Shown: positions 1 to 5,650, numbered from the stretch's first letter. The stretch: 6,164 nucleotides of DNA from Chromatiales bacterium (GCA_026984715.1 JALSRO010000479.1:1-6164); one strand, 5' to 3'. Notes: generated by a model from the letters alone, not told the origin. Numbers and translations: made by a program.

Positions 1-339
1 TTCGTCGGCGAGCAGTACCTTGCTGTTGCCGGAGAGCGGAGCCAGCAGTTCGGGAAGTGTATCCTCCAATCGGCCCGGTGGGGGGGTCAATGGTGCATCG
101 CTCCCCTCTATCCACCCCAGCGCCTGGATATGGCTGAGCAGCTCCATCACGCTGTCGTCATCTTCGATTCCTGACCAACTGCGCAATCCATCGGTACTCA
201 ACAGTGGGGCGGCCGACTGCTTCAGCAGGCTGCGCAGCAACCGGCGCGGTGCTTCCTCCTCGGGACGCGAGACGGCGTAGTATGCCCCTGCAGGGCTGGG
301 CAGGACGTAGATCTTCTCTTGTATCTGATAGCGGGTCAT
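1..339 (-). CDS. GTPase-partner protein, possible Roadblock/LC7 domain (C-terminus outside window)
   Basis: The reading frame opens at ATG 339 and runs open for 113 codons to the window edge, so the C-terminus is missing. The start is well supported: its ATG overlaps the TGA of the GTPase gene in an ATGA arrangement, and a GAAGG Shine-Dalgarno site lies 7 nt upstream. Residues 1-90 (start MTRYQIQEKIYV) are soluble, charged and leucine-rich, and I do not recognise them as a named domain. The last visible residues, SKVLLADE, resemble the first beta strand of Roadblock/LC7 domains, which often read hydrophobic-LLxD followed by G. Roadblock proteins such as MglB act as GAPs or scaffolds for MglA-type GTPases, and a gene coupled to an MglA-like GTPase fits that role. 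The Roadblock assignment is an inference from eight residues plus context; that it is a real gene is much surer. Confidence 0.75.
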   Translation of the reverse strand, partial: MTRYQIQEKIYVLPSPAGAYYAVSRPEEEAPRRLLRSLLKQSAAPLLSTDGLRSWSGIEDDDSVMELLSHIQALGWIEGSDAPLTPPPGRLEDTLPELLAPLSGNSKVLLADE

Positions 340-881
340 GCAGAAACCTTCAAGTCTGGAGCCAGTGAAAACAGTAGTGCCTCTACCAACACGACGACGT
401 CACGCCGCTGCCTGGCATCTACCTCGAACAGGGGGACTTTGAGTCCGGCGGAGCTCAGCTGTTCGTGGTATTGATCCAGTCTGGGGGTGGCGCAGCGATC
501 GGTCTGGGTGACGCCGATGGCCAGATGGGTCGAGTCGATGAAGCTTCTGAAGGAGTTCAGGAAAAAGTGCATGTCCTGAAAGGGATCCGCGCGAGTGTTG
601 TCCAACAACAGGATGAGGCCGATTCCACCCTTGGTGAGGATCTCCCACATGAAGTTGAAGCGCTCCTGTCCAGGGGTTCCATAGAGATGGAGGCACTCGC
701 CCCCTTCCAGCTGCATGGAGCCGTAGTCCATTGCGACGGTAGTCGTCTCCTTTATGTTCTGTGTCATGTCGGTGGCGATGGCATCGGTGGTCACCGGGGG
801 AGTGTCGCTGATGGCCTGAATCGCAGTGGTCTTTCCTGCGCCGACGGGGCCGGTAAAGATGAGTTTGTAGTTGTTGTCCAT
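336..881 (-). CDS. MglA-like small Ras-family GTPase
   Basis: This is a compact single-domain P-loop GTPase, 181 residues from ATG 881. An in-frame TTG at 896 would add five residues; neither start has a clear Shine-Dalgarno site, and I prefer the ATG because the chain then begins just before the first beta strand. In 181-residue numbering the P-loop GPVGAGKTT is at 11-19. A threonine-rich switch I (KETTTVAMDYG) is at 44-54. The G3 region HLYGTPGQERF is at 65-75, where the usual DxxG aspartate is replaced, as in MglA relatives with a TxPGQ-like motif. The G4 site is TQTD (125-128) instead of NKxD. A G5-like VDAR is near 154-157. The protein has no membrane segment or lipidation motif. MglA-type GTPases are cytoplasmic polarity switches working with Roadblock GAPs. 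Here the gene follows a receiver-domain gene and overlaps the partner gene. Family assignment is secure; the process it controls is unknown. Confidence 0.93.
   Translation of the reverse strand: MDNNYKLIFTGPVGAGKTTAIQAISDTPPVTTDAIATDMTQNIKETTTVAMDYGSMQLEGGECLHLYGTPGQERFNFMWEILTKGGIGLILLLDNTRADPFQDMHFFLNSFRSFIDSTHLAIGVTQTDRCATPRLDQYHEQLSSAGLKVPLFEVDARQRRDVVVLVEALLFSLAPDLKVSA
347..351 (-). promoter_or_regulatory. Shine-Dalgarno site of the GTPase-partner gene
   Basis: GAAGG on the minus strand lies 7 nt before the ATG at 339, inside the last codons of the GTPase gene. With the ATGA overlap it fixes the start of the downstream gene and suggests translational coupling, giving balanced amounts of GTPase and partner. 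Confidence 0.6.
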
Positions 882-905
882 ATCGGTACTGGTCAAATCG
901 GGTTG

Positions 906-2138
906 TCAGGTTCGTTTTCGCAGGCGGGCCAGGATCTTTCTGAACAGCCCTATATGTTCTTGCTGCTGGTTGGCCTGTCGGGAAGGGCGGTCGTCATCGT
1001 TGCTTCTCTTCTCGTGGACGATCAGGCCAAGAGCGTTTGCTGCGCTGTAGAAGGAGAAGATATATTTGGGCGGGATATTCAGGATGGTGGCCGTTTCCAT
1101 CAGCGAGACCGGCTGGCTGGTCCAGAGAGCCGCGATGCGCAGGCCGTGGTGGATGGGCATCAGGCGGCTCAGGTTGGGCCAGTGGGTCAGATGGATGGGG
1201 GCTCGCAGATCCGTTCCTACCGGAATGCGGCCTCTCGCTGTACGCACTGCGAGCTTCCAAAGAAAGAGTTCGATGGGTAGTATCGACCCCCCCTCTTCGG
1301 GAGGCATCTCTCCGCTTTCGAGCGGTGTGATGGTTACATCCTCTGGCTGGATGGCCATCACCGAAAGGGCGTAGAGATGGGCATGACTCTGCTCTACCCA
1401 GATCTCCCGGGTTTCCGGAAGGATGATTATCGGCCGCCATGGCCCCAGCAGTGATACGTTTCTGTTCTGCTGCCGGGCCAGCTGGCAGGCTTTCTGGATA
1501 TAGCCCTGCAGATAGCTCTCCGGATTGTACAGAAACGCTGCCTTCTCCTTCTGGGGAGGCTCCGGCACCACCACCTCCGGCTGCCCCGATTGCTCCTCTT
1601 TCCGATGGGTGTCAGGGAAGAGGGGAATGATCTCCCCCGAATAGTTGGGTGCGAGCTCCTCTTCCTGTTTCTCAGGAGCGGCGGCATCCTCGTTCGCATC
1701 GTATCCGGTGGTGGATACCGCCATATCCAGCACGGGGGGGCGCGGGAGCTTCCCTTTTGGCTCATCTACGGGGGCGGTTGCGGCAATCCTCTCCCCGGCA
1801 GTGAGTTCTCTCCGTATCTTCTCGAGAGCGGAGAGCAGTTCCTGTGGCTGGATGGGCTTTTTGAGAAATGCGGCGCCATCGTGTTCGCACTCCAGCAGGG
1901 AAACCAGGATTGCGGGACGCTGCGGATGTTTCTGGGAATGTTCCGCACGGCTCTTTTGTGCATGGAGCGCGTCCATATCGAAGATGGAGATATCTGCCGC
2001 GGAGTCGTCAGCCAGAAGGTAGTCGTCATGACAGAGGTTGTGGAAAAACAGCTGCAGCGCATCGCGTGCGCGCTGATCCATCCCGATGAGGCTGATTCGC
2101 AGTGGCTTGCGATAATGGTTGTCTATCGAAGGCATCAT
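906..2138 (-). CDS. Receiver-domain protein with uncharacterised C-terminal (winged-helix-like) region
   Basis: This 410-residue soluble protein has three parts. Residues 10-112 look like a response-regulator receiver: the strand ADISIFD ends in a candidate phospho-acceptor D54, S80 closes the strand PAILVS, and K94-P95 is the conserved Lys-Pro. The acidic pocket of strand 1 is reduced to GMD (residues 19-21), so phosphorylation may be weak or absent. Residues 113-200 form a low-complexity linker rich in Pro, Glu and Ala. Residues 205-380 form a second folded region ending in a helical stretch with YIFSFYSAANALGLI, which looks helix-turn-helix or winged-helix-like. I do not recognise it as a named family. 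The C-terminal tail is basic (RKILARLRKRT). The start is one of two adjacent ATGs, 6 nt after the TPR gene stop and without a clear Shine-Dalgarno site, suggesting coupling. The role is inferred as the regulator of the GTPase module. No histidine kinase is visible nearby. Confidence 0.88.
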   Translation of the reverse strand: MMPSIDNHYRKPLRISLIGMDQRARDALQLFFHNLCHDDYLLADDSAADISIFDMDALHAQKSRAEHSQKHPQRPAILVSLLECEHDGAAFLKKPIQPQELLSALEKIRRELTAGERIAATAPVDEPKGKLPRPPVLDMAVSTTGYDANEDAAAPEKQEEELAPNYSGEIIPLFPDTHRKEEQSGQPEVVVPEPPQKEKAAFLYNPESYLQGYIQKACQLARQQNRNVSLLGPWRPIIILPETREIWVEQSHAHLYALSVMAIQPEDVTITPLESGEMPPEEGGSILPIELFLWKLAVRTARGRIPVGTDLRAPIHLTHWPNLSRLMPIHHGLRIAALWTSQPVSLMETATILNIPPKYIFSFYSAANALGLIVHEKRSNDDDRPSRQANQQQEHIGLFRKILARLRKRT

Positions 2139-2144
2139 ACTGGA

Positions 2145-2873
2145 CTATGTGGCAAGATGTTTTGCAAGCTGTTCCCATTCGTCGGGGACGGGGTTTTTCT
2201 TCCCGTTGAGTTTCTTTCGCATGGCGCTGAAGTTCTCCACATCGTTGGATGCGCGGTAGACTGCAAGCAGGTTGTTGTGTAGTTCCACTCTGCCCGGATC
2301 CTCCAGTACTGCCTGTTCGAGAATCTCCCGGGCCTTGTCCACCTGGCTGTATTCAAGGTGCTCGATGGCATCCTCCAGGGGGTCGCGCCTGGACTCCCCG
2401 GCATCATTCACACGTACCACCAACTGGCGGATTCCGGTCAACCCCTTGCTGAGGACGGACTGCCCCGACTGTGGCATTGGATCGGTGTCCGCCACACCGG
2501 TTTCCAGCCGCAGGGCGAGCGCCTGGAGCCGTTCCTTGCTCAACAGTGGCTTGGCCCGGAGCAACATGCGGCGTCGGATTAGGAGCCCCTTATCCCCCAG
2601 TGCAATGAACAGGTCGAGCAGGGCACCGTAGGCTCCATCGGCATCACGCCGATCCAGATAGATATTGACCCGCTGGATCTGTGCCAGCAGATTCGTGGGA
2701 GTGCGTGCTATGTCACGGGCAAGATAGTCGGCCGCCTTGTCTCCCCACTTCTTTGTATCGATCTGCAGCGAGCGGCACTGCGGGAGATGGAAAGCCGGTT
2801 CGAGCAGGTCTGGCGGTGGCGACTGCTCTGCATCCGGTTTCCGTGTCGATGCTGTCATGGCTCTCTTCTTCAT
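2145..2873 (-). CDS. FimV-like TPR-repeat protein
   Basis: This 242-residue soluble protein is the first gene of the minus-strand cluster. Residues 43-127 are helical and TPR-like (LAQIQRVNIYLDRRDADGA). Residues 164-222 are the clearest part: DPLEDAIEHLEY, then VDKAREILEQAVLEDPGRVEL, then a second helical pair ending near the tail DEWEQLAKHL. This pattern resembles the C-terminal TPR region of FimV, the inner-membrane polar hub for type IV pili in Pseudomonas. Unlike FimV it has no LysM domain, signal peptide or membrane segment, so it is a cytoplasmic stand-alone TPR unit and not fimV itself. The start is uncertain. ATG 2873 has an AT-rich upstream without a ribosome site, while ATG 2858 (237 residues) is preceded by purine-rich AAGAAGAGAG and may be the true start. 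A scaffold role for the receiver protein and GTPase is inferred from the 6-nt spacing and shared strand. Confidence 0.88.
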   Translation of the reverse strand: MKKRAMTASTRKPDAEQSPPPDLLEPAFHLPQCRSLQIDTKKWGDKAADYLARDIARTPTNLLAQIQRVNIYLDRRDADGAYGALLDLFIALGDKGLLIRRRMLLRAKPLLSKERLQALALRLETGVADTDPMPQSGQSVLSKGLTGIRQLVVRVNDAGESRRDPLEDAIEHLEYSQVDKAREILEQAVLEDPGRVELHNNLLAVYRASNDVENFSAMRKKLNGKKNPVPDEWEQLAKHLAT

Positions 2874-3091
2874 AAAAATAAAATGTCGTCACTGAAAGCT
2901 GTGGGCTGGCTGGCAGCTATCCCGTCTCCTTGTTTCGCCAGAGAGCGCTCCGCTTGCGCGCCGTATCTGTTTCCGTGACGGGCCGGGAGTAGCGGCTCTG
3001 CTATATTATCGGCAGCCCGGCCGGATTCATTACAAATTCCCTGCCAATCTCGCCCTATGGAACAGGCAGGTCGGTGGAACCGGCACTTGTT

Positions 3092-3123
3092 ATGGACCCG
3101 GCAGCAATGGCTACCGTATTCAG
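3092..3123 (+). repeat. Possible third, partial copy of the intergenic repeat (plus orientation)
   Basis: GGACCCGGCAGCAATGG followed by CGTATTCAG resembles the 5763 copy, which has TGACCCGGCAACAATAT then CACATTCAG. It faces copy 1 head to head, which would make 3055-3265 a large, eroded inverted repeat. The match is short and could be chance, so this is a weaker call than the other two copies. Confidence 0.35.
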
Positions 3124-3172
3124 CCGCGGCCTGCTGTTGAATATCACTGGGTCAGTGGCATCATGCAGGCAC

Positions 3173-3264
3173 CGACCCCGTGGTTCCAGTGCACCGTGCC
3201 TTGTTCCGGTGCCTGTTCGAAGCCCTGAATGCGACGTATGTATATATTGTCGCCGGGCGACAAT
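3173..3264 (-). repeat. Intergenic repeat, copy 1 (minus orientation)
   Basis: Read on the minus strand, this block matches 5763-5839 on the plus strand. The shared order is ATTG...CCCGGC, then ACAATAT, CATTCAGGGCTT, CCGGAACA and a closing GGGGTCG. The best 40-column core (3192-3231) has 31 identities, one gap and eight substitutions, all of them transitions. It contains a perfect palindrome (3245-3265) and a 6-bp stem GCACCG/CGGTGC (3191-3196 with 3207-3212). Neither copy keeps a shared open frame, so it looks like a non-coding repeat or a long-decayed element. Confidence 0.6.
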
Positions 3265-3265
3265 A
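3245..3265. repeat. 21-bp perfect palindrome
   Basis: Two 10-nt arms, TATTGTCGCC and GGCGACAATA, are exact reverse complements around a single central G. It forms the start of repeat copy 1; the equivalent place in the second copy (about 5763-5780) is an imperfect version. It could be a protein-binding site or the core hairpin of the repeat. No T-tract follows on either strand, so a terminator is unlikely. Confidence 0.75.
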
Positions 3266-3411
3266 GTTGTTTGTTCCAGTAAGTGTAGCCACCACCGGTA
3301 GGGTGGGCAACCCCCGGAGATGGAAACCCGTGGCGGCCCTATCATCTACCGATTGGCCGGTCACGACCAGGAACTGCTTCACATTCTGATCTCGATGTGT
3401 GCCAGTCGTTT

Positions 3412-4560
3412 CTATGGCCTGGAAAGGTTGGTGGGGCGTTCACCAGCGATGATCCGGGTGTGCAGCAGCCGGTTGTCTCGCAGTAACAGGATATCGACCG
3501 GCTCTCCCGGCCGAATTCGGGCGATACGATTCCGCATTGAACGAATGTCCTTGACCGGTTGATCCGCGATACGGATGATAAAATCTCCTGCCCTTATCCC
3601 TCCCTTGGCAGCAGGACTGTTGCGGAATACTCCGGTGACGATTGCGCCCTGAATCTGCCGGATTCCGAATGCCTTTGCAAGAGCAGGCGTAACGGCCTGG
3701 GCCTCTACTCCCAGCCAGCCTCTGATGACGTAGCCATGTTCGATGATCTGGTTCATTACACCGCGAGCGAGGTTTACCGGGATGGCGAAGCCGATCCCCT
3801 GGGATCCACCAGAGCGGGAGAATATCGCCGAGTTGATCCCCACCAGTTCACCCTTGGTATTGATCAGTGCGCCACCGGAGTTTCCCGGGTTGATGGCGGC
3901 GTCTGTCTGGATGAAGTTTTCGAAGGTGTTGAGTCCCAGCCGACTGCGTCCAGTGGCGCTCACGATCCCCATGGTAACGGTCTGGCCCACGCCAAACGGA
4001 TTGCCAATCGCCAGCACCACGTCACCGATCTGCAGGTTACGGGTCTGGCCGAGGGTAATGCTCGGGAGATTGTCCAGCCCGATCCGGAGAACCGCCAGGT
4101 CGGTTTCCGGATCGGTGCCCACGACCGTCGCCGATATGCCGCGGCCGTCACGCAGCGCAACCTGAATGGCGTCTGCATCCTTGATTACATGGTTGTTGGT
4201 GAGAATGTACCCTTTCCGATCCACGATGACCCCGGATCCCAGACTGGTTTCCAGACGCTGGCGTGGCACTCCCAGCTGATTGCCGAACAGCTGTCGGAAC
4301 AGAGGGTTGTTCATGTAGGGGTGGGGACGCTGCGCAACCCGCTTCTGGCTGAAGATATTGACCACTGCCGGGGCGGCGGCTTCCACCGCCAGACGGTAGC
4401 TGACCGGAGCGGTGACCGCAGATCGGCTACCGTGAGCGATTGCGGGAGCTTCCAGCGGTGGTGCTGGAGGTTCGGAACGCAGCAGCAGAACGGTACCACC
4501 GGCGATCACGCCGACAATAACCGACTGCAGCAAGAATGGTAGTAGTTTTCGTAGTTGCAT
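3412..4560 (-). CDS. degS/algW-like: DegS/AlgW-type membrane-anchored serine endoprotease
   Basis: This 382-residue HtrA-family protease starts at ATG 4560 (MQLRKLLPFLL). An upstream in-frame ATG at 4587 would overlap the divergent gene's leader and is unlikely. Residues 8-27 form one hydrophobic membrane anchor after a basic N-terminus, without an obvious signal-peptidase site. A proline-rich periplasmic linker follows, then the trypsin-like domain (about 53-270) with the triad H124 (TNNHVI), D154 (TDLAVL) and S228 (GNSGGA). A single PDZ domain spans about 285-375. One PDZ plus an anchor matches DegS/AlgW (E. coli DegS is 355 residues) and not the two-PDZ soluble DegP. In that family the PDZ senses C-termini of misfolded outer-membrane proteins and the protease makes the first cut in the anti-sigma factor RseA/MucA, releasing sigma E/AlgU. 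All catalytic residues are present. No rse/muc genes are in the window. Confidence 0.95.
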   Translation of the reverse strand: MQLRKLLPFLLQSVIVGVIAGGTVLLLRSEPPAPPLEAPAIAHGSRSAVTAPVSYRLAVEAAAPAVVNIFSQKRVAQRPHPYMNNPLFRQLFGNQLGVPRQRLETSLGSGVIVDRKGYILTNNHVIKDADAIQVALRDGRGISATVVGTDPETDLAVLRIGLDNLPSITLGQTRNLQIGDVVLAIGNPFGVGQTVTMGIVSATGRSRLGLNTFENFIQTDAAINPGNSGGALINTKGELVGINSAIFSRSGGSQGIGFAIPVNLARGVMNQIIEHGYVIRGWLGVEAQAVTPALAKAFGIRQIQGAIVTGVFRNSPAAKGGIRAGDFIIRIADQPVKDIRSMRNRIARIRPGEPVDILLLRDNRLLHTRIIAGERPTNLSRP

Positions 4561-4564
4561 GCCG

Positions 4565-4570
4565 TATACT
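4565..4570 (+). promoter_or_regulatory. Possible -10 box for the NIF3-family gene
   Basis: TATACT matches the sigma70 -10 consensus at five of six positions and sits in the 43-bp divergent gap, about 34 nt before the NIF3-family start. No convincing -35 box is seen at 16-18 nt spacing, which would fall inside the protease's first codons. No good promoter was found for the protease on the other strand. Confidence 0.3.
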
Positions 4571-4585
4571 CTATCGCAAACCGGC

Positions 4586-4593
4586 AAGGAGAG
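4586..4593 (+). promoter_or_regulatory. Shine-Dalgarno site fixing the NIF3-family start
   Basis: AAGGAGAG lies 10 nt before ATG 4604. It favours that start over the in-frame ATG at 4559, which has no ribosome site and would overlap the protease start codon. Confidence 0.7.
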
Positions 4594-4603
4594 AGAAAAA
4601 CAG

Positions 4604-5359
4604 ATGGTACGACGGAACGAGTTGGTTGCCTATCTCGACACGTTGCTCGCCAGTGGTTCCTTTCGGGACAGCTGTCCAAACGGTCTTCAAGTCGAGGGGC
4701 GGGCGCAGATCCATCGCCTGGTGACAGGTGTAACGGCAAATCTGGCTCTGTTACGGGAGGCGCAGGAGCGAAATGCGGATGCCGTACTGGTCCATCATGG
4801 CTACTTCTGGAAAGGGGAGGCTCCTACCGTTGTGGGGATGAAACAGCGTCGTCTGAAGCAGCTGCTTGCGGCCGACATCAGTCTGCTGGCCTACCATCTG
4901 CCGCTGGACGCCCATCCTGTCTATGGCAACAACGCCCAGCTTGCGCGCCTTCTGGAGCTGTGCCCCGACGGTGGGCTGGAGGAGGGAGATACCGCAATTG
5001 GGATGGTGGGCCATCTGGCTTCTCCCATGAGTGCCGCCGAGTTTGCCGGGGTTGTTGAAGAGCGGTTGCAAAGAGCTCCTTTTCACGTGGCAGCCGGCCC
5101 GCCCCTGATAAATACCATCGCATGGTGTAGTGGGGGAGCTCAGTCACTGATCGGCTGCGCGGTGGAGAGAGGGGTCGATGCCTACTTGACCGGCGAGGTG
5201 TCCGAGCCCACGGTACATATTGCCAGAGAGTGCGGTATCCACTTCTTTGCTGCCGGTCACCACGCCACGGAACGCTATGGCGTGCAGGCGCTGGGTGAGC
5301 ATCTGGCGCAGCGTTTTGGAGTGGAGCACCATTTTGTTGACATTGACAACCCGGTTTAG
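4604..5359 (+). CDS. NIF3/YbgI-family (DUF34) dinuclear metal-centre protein
   Basis: The 251-residue product from ATG 4604 is close to E. coli YbgI (247 residues). Residues 22-32 carry the family signature DSCPNGLQVEG. The metal ligands expected from YbgI are visible: H64-H65 in VHHGYFW, D102 in YHLPLDAH, and H219 with E223 in GHHATERYG. The family forms toroidal hexamers with two metal ions per subunit. It has been annotated as GTP cyclohydrolase 1 type 2 homolog, but its cellular substrate is not established and roles in metal handling have been proposed. The protein has no signal peptide and is cytoplasmic. The gene is divergent from the DegS-like protease across 43 bp, an arrangement also known for algW in Pseudomonas, so shared regulation is possible. 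A promoter for the next gene lies in its final codons. Confidence 0.93.
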   Translation: MVRRNELVAYLDTLLASGSFRDSCPNGLQVEGRAQIHRLVTGVTANLALLREAQERNADAVLVHHGYFWKGEAPTVVGMKQRRLKQLLAADISLLAYHLPLDAHPVYGNNAQLARLLELCPDGGLEEGDTAIGMVGHLASPMSAAEFAGVVEERLQRAPFHVAAGPPLINTIAWCSGGAQSLIGCAVERGVDAYLTGEVSEPTVHIARECGIHFFAAGHHATERYGVQALGEHLAQRFGVEHHFVDIDNPV

Positions 5360-5371
5360 GGGCCGTATCAT
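5343..5371 (+). promoter_or_regulatory. Sigma70-type promoter of rpmE
   Basis: A consensus -35 TTGACA (5343-5348) is followed after exactly 17 nt by TATCAT (5366-5371), five of six with the -10 consensus. A second TTGACA sits just upstream (5337-5342). The -35 lies inside the last codons of the NIF3-family gene. Transcription should start near 5378, giving a leader of about 69 nt before rpmE. Confidence 0.75.
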
Positions 5372-5380
5372 CGCGCTTTT

Positions 5381-5418
5381 GCATATGGTGTTCGCCAGAG
5401 GGGCGGATGGCGATATGC
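5381..5418 (+). promoter_or_regulatory. Candidate structured rpmE (L31) leader hairpin
   Basis: GCATAT (5381-5386) pairs perfectly with ATATGC (5413-5418). Inside it CGCC (5393-5396) pairs with GGCG (5409-5412), leaving a 6-nt bulge on the 5' side and a 12-nt loop ending GGAT. ATCC at 5426-5429, just before the Shine-Dalgarno site, could pair with the loop as a pseudoknot. Autogenous control of rpmE through its mRNA leader is known in E. coli, and L31 leader motifs have been proposed in gammaproteobacteria. That this hairpin is such an element is an inference. Confidence 0.5.
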
Positions 5419-5432
5419 GTCTGAATCCATGT

Positions 5433-5439
5433 GAGAGGG
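5433..5439 (+). promoter_or_regulatory. Shine-Dalgarno site of rpmE
   Basis: GAGAGGG lies 7 nt before ATG 5447 and fixes that start. It is next to the ATCC that may pair with the upstream leader loop, so its access could be controlled. Confidence 0.65.
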
Positions 5440-5446
5440 TGTTACC

Positions 5447-5650
5447 ATGAAGCCGGATATTCATCCCGCCTATGACGAGATTACCGTGACTTGCAGCTGC
5501 GGCGAGTCCTTCAAGACCAAGTCCACCAGTGGCCGGGATCTTCATATTGACGTCTGTTCCAAATGTCATCCCTTCTTCACCGGCAAGCAGAAGATTGTCG
5601 ATACCGCCGGCCGGGTGGACAAGTTCCGCCAGAAGTATGGCATGAAGTAG
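5447..5650 (+). CDS. rpmE: 50S ribosomal protein L31, zinc-binding form
   Basis: This 67-residue protein is full length for the L31 type A family. It begins MKPDIHPAY, and the zinc-ribbon ligands are C16 and C18 (CSC), C37 and C40 (CSKCHPF). The signature [20 protein letters not shown] is intact. L31 sits on the large subunit at the bridge to the small-subunit head. The four cysteines make this the zinc-containing form; many bacteria also carry a cysteine-free paralogue (ykgM/rpmE2) used under zinc limitation, which is not in this window. The gene is monocistronic in appearance: its own promoter and leader lie upstream, and an intrinsic terminator starts 20 nt after the stop. Confidence 0.98.
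   Translation: MKPDIHPAYDEITVTCSCGESFKTKSTSGRDLHIDVCSKCHPFFTGKQKIVDTAGRVDKFRQKYGMK

Larger units (their letters stand above)
2874..3411. other. Intergenic region without a supportable gene; probable cluster promoter plus repeat remnants
   Basis: No reading frame here has a credible start, ribosome site and family resemblance. The side near 2874-3040 should hold the promoter of the minus-strand cluster. A weak sigma70-like pair can be drawn on the minus strand, GATAAT (3005-3010) with TTGTAA (3030-3035), but the 19-nt spacing is long. An AAGGAGA motif on the minus strand (2925-2931) has no start codon at a usable distance. From about 3055 to 3300 the sequence is palindrome-rich and related to a second repeat copy near 5763. 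No T-run terminator is visible after the protease stop at 3412. Confidence 0.6.

Noticed and set aside
465..1280. 271-codon plus-strand open frame
   Set aside because: It lies opposite the GTPase and receiver-protein genes, has no ribosome site and encodes no recognisable domain; the minus-strand genes carry clear motifs.
1590..2282. 230-codon plus-strand open frame
   Set aside because: It is antisense to the receiver-domain and TPR genes and shows no family features.
2925..2931. AAGGAGA on the minus strand as a ribosome site for a longer TPR protein
   Set aside because: No ATG, GTG or TTG follows at usable distance in the TPR frame, and the nearby frames stop or are out of register.
3161..3382. 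73-codon minus-strand open frame starting MKQFLVVTGQ
   Set aside because: It has no Shine-Dalgarno site. The second repeat copy does not keep the same frame (indels not in multiples of three), so coding constraint is not supported.
3340..3411. Terminator for the DegS-like gene
   Set aside because: Only short stems such as GGTC/GACC with a 2-nt loop are present and no T-run follows on the minus strand.
3559..4542. 327-codon plus-strand open frame
   Set aside because: It is the antisense shadow of the DegS-like protease, whose triad and PDZ are unmistakable; long antisense frames are common in GC-rich genes.
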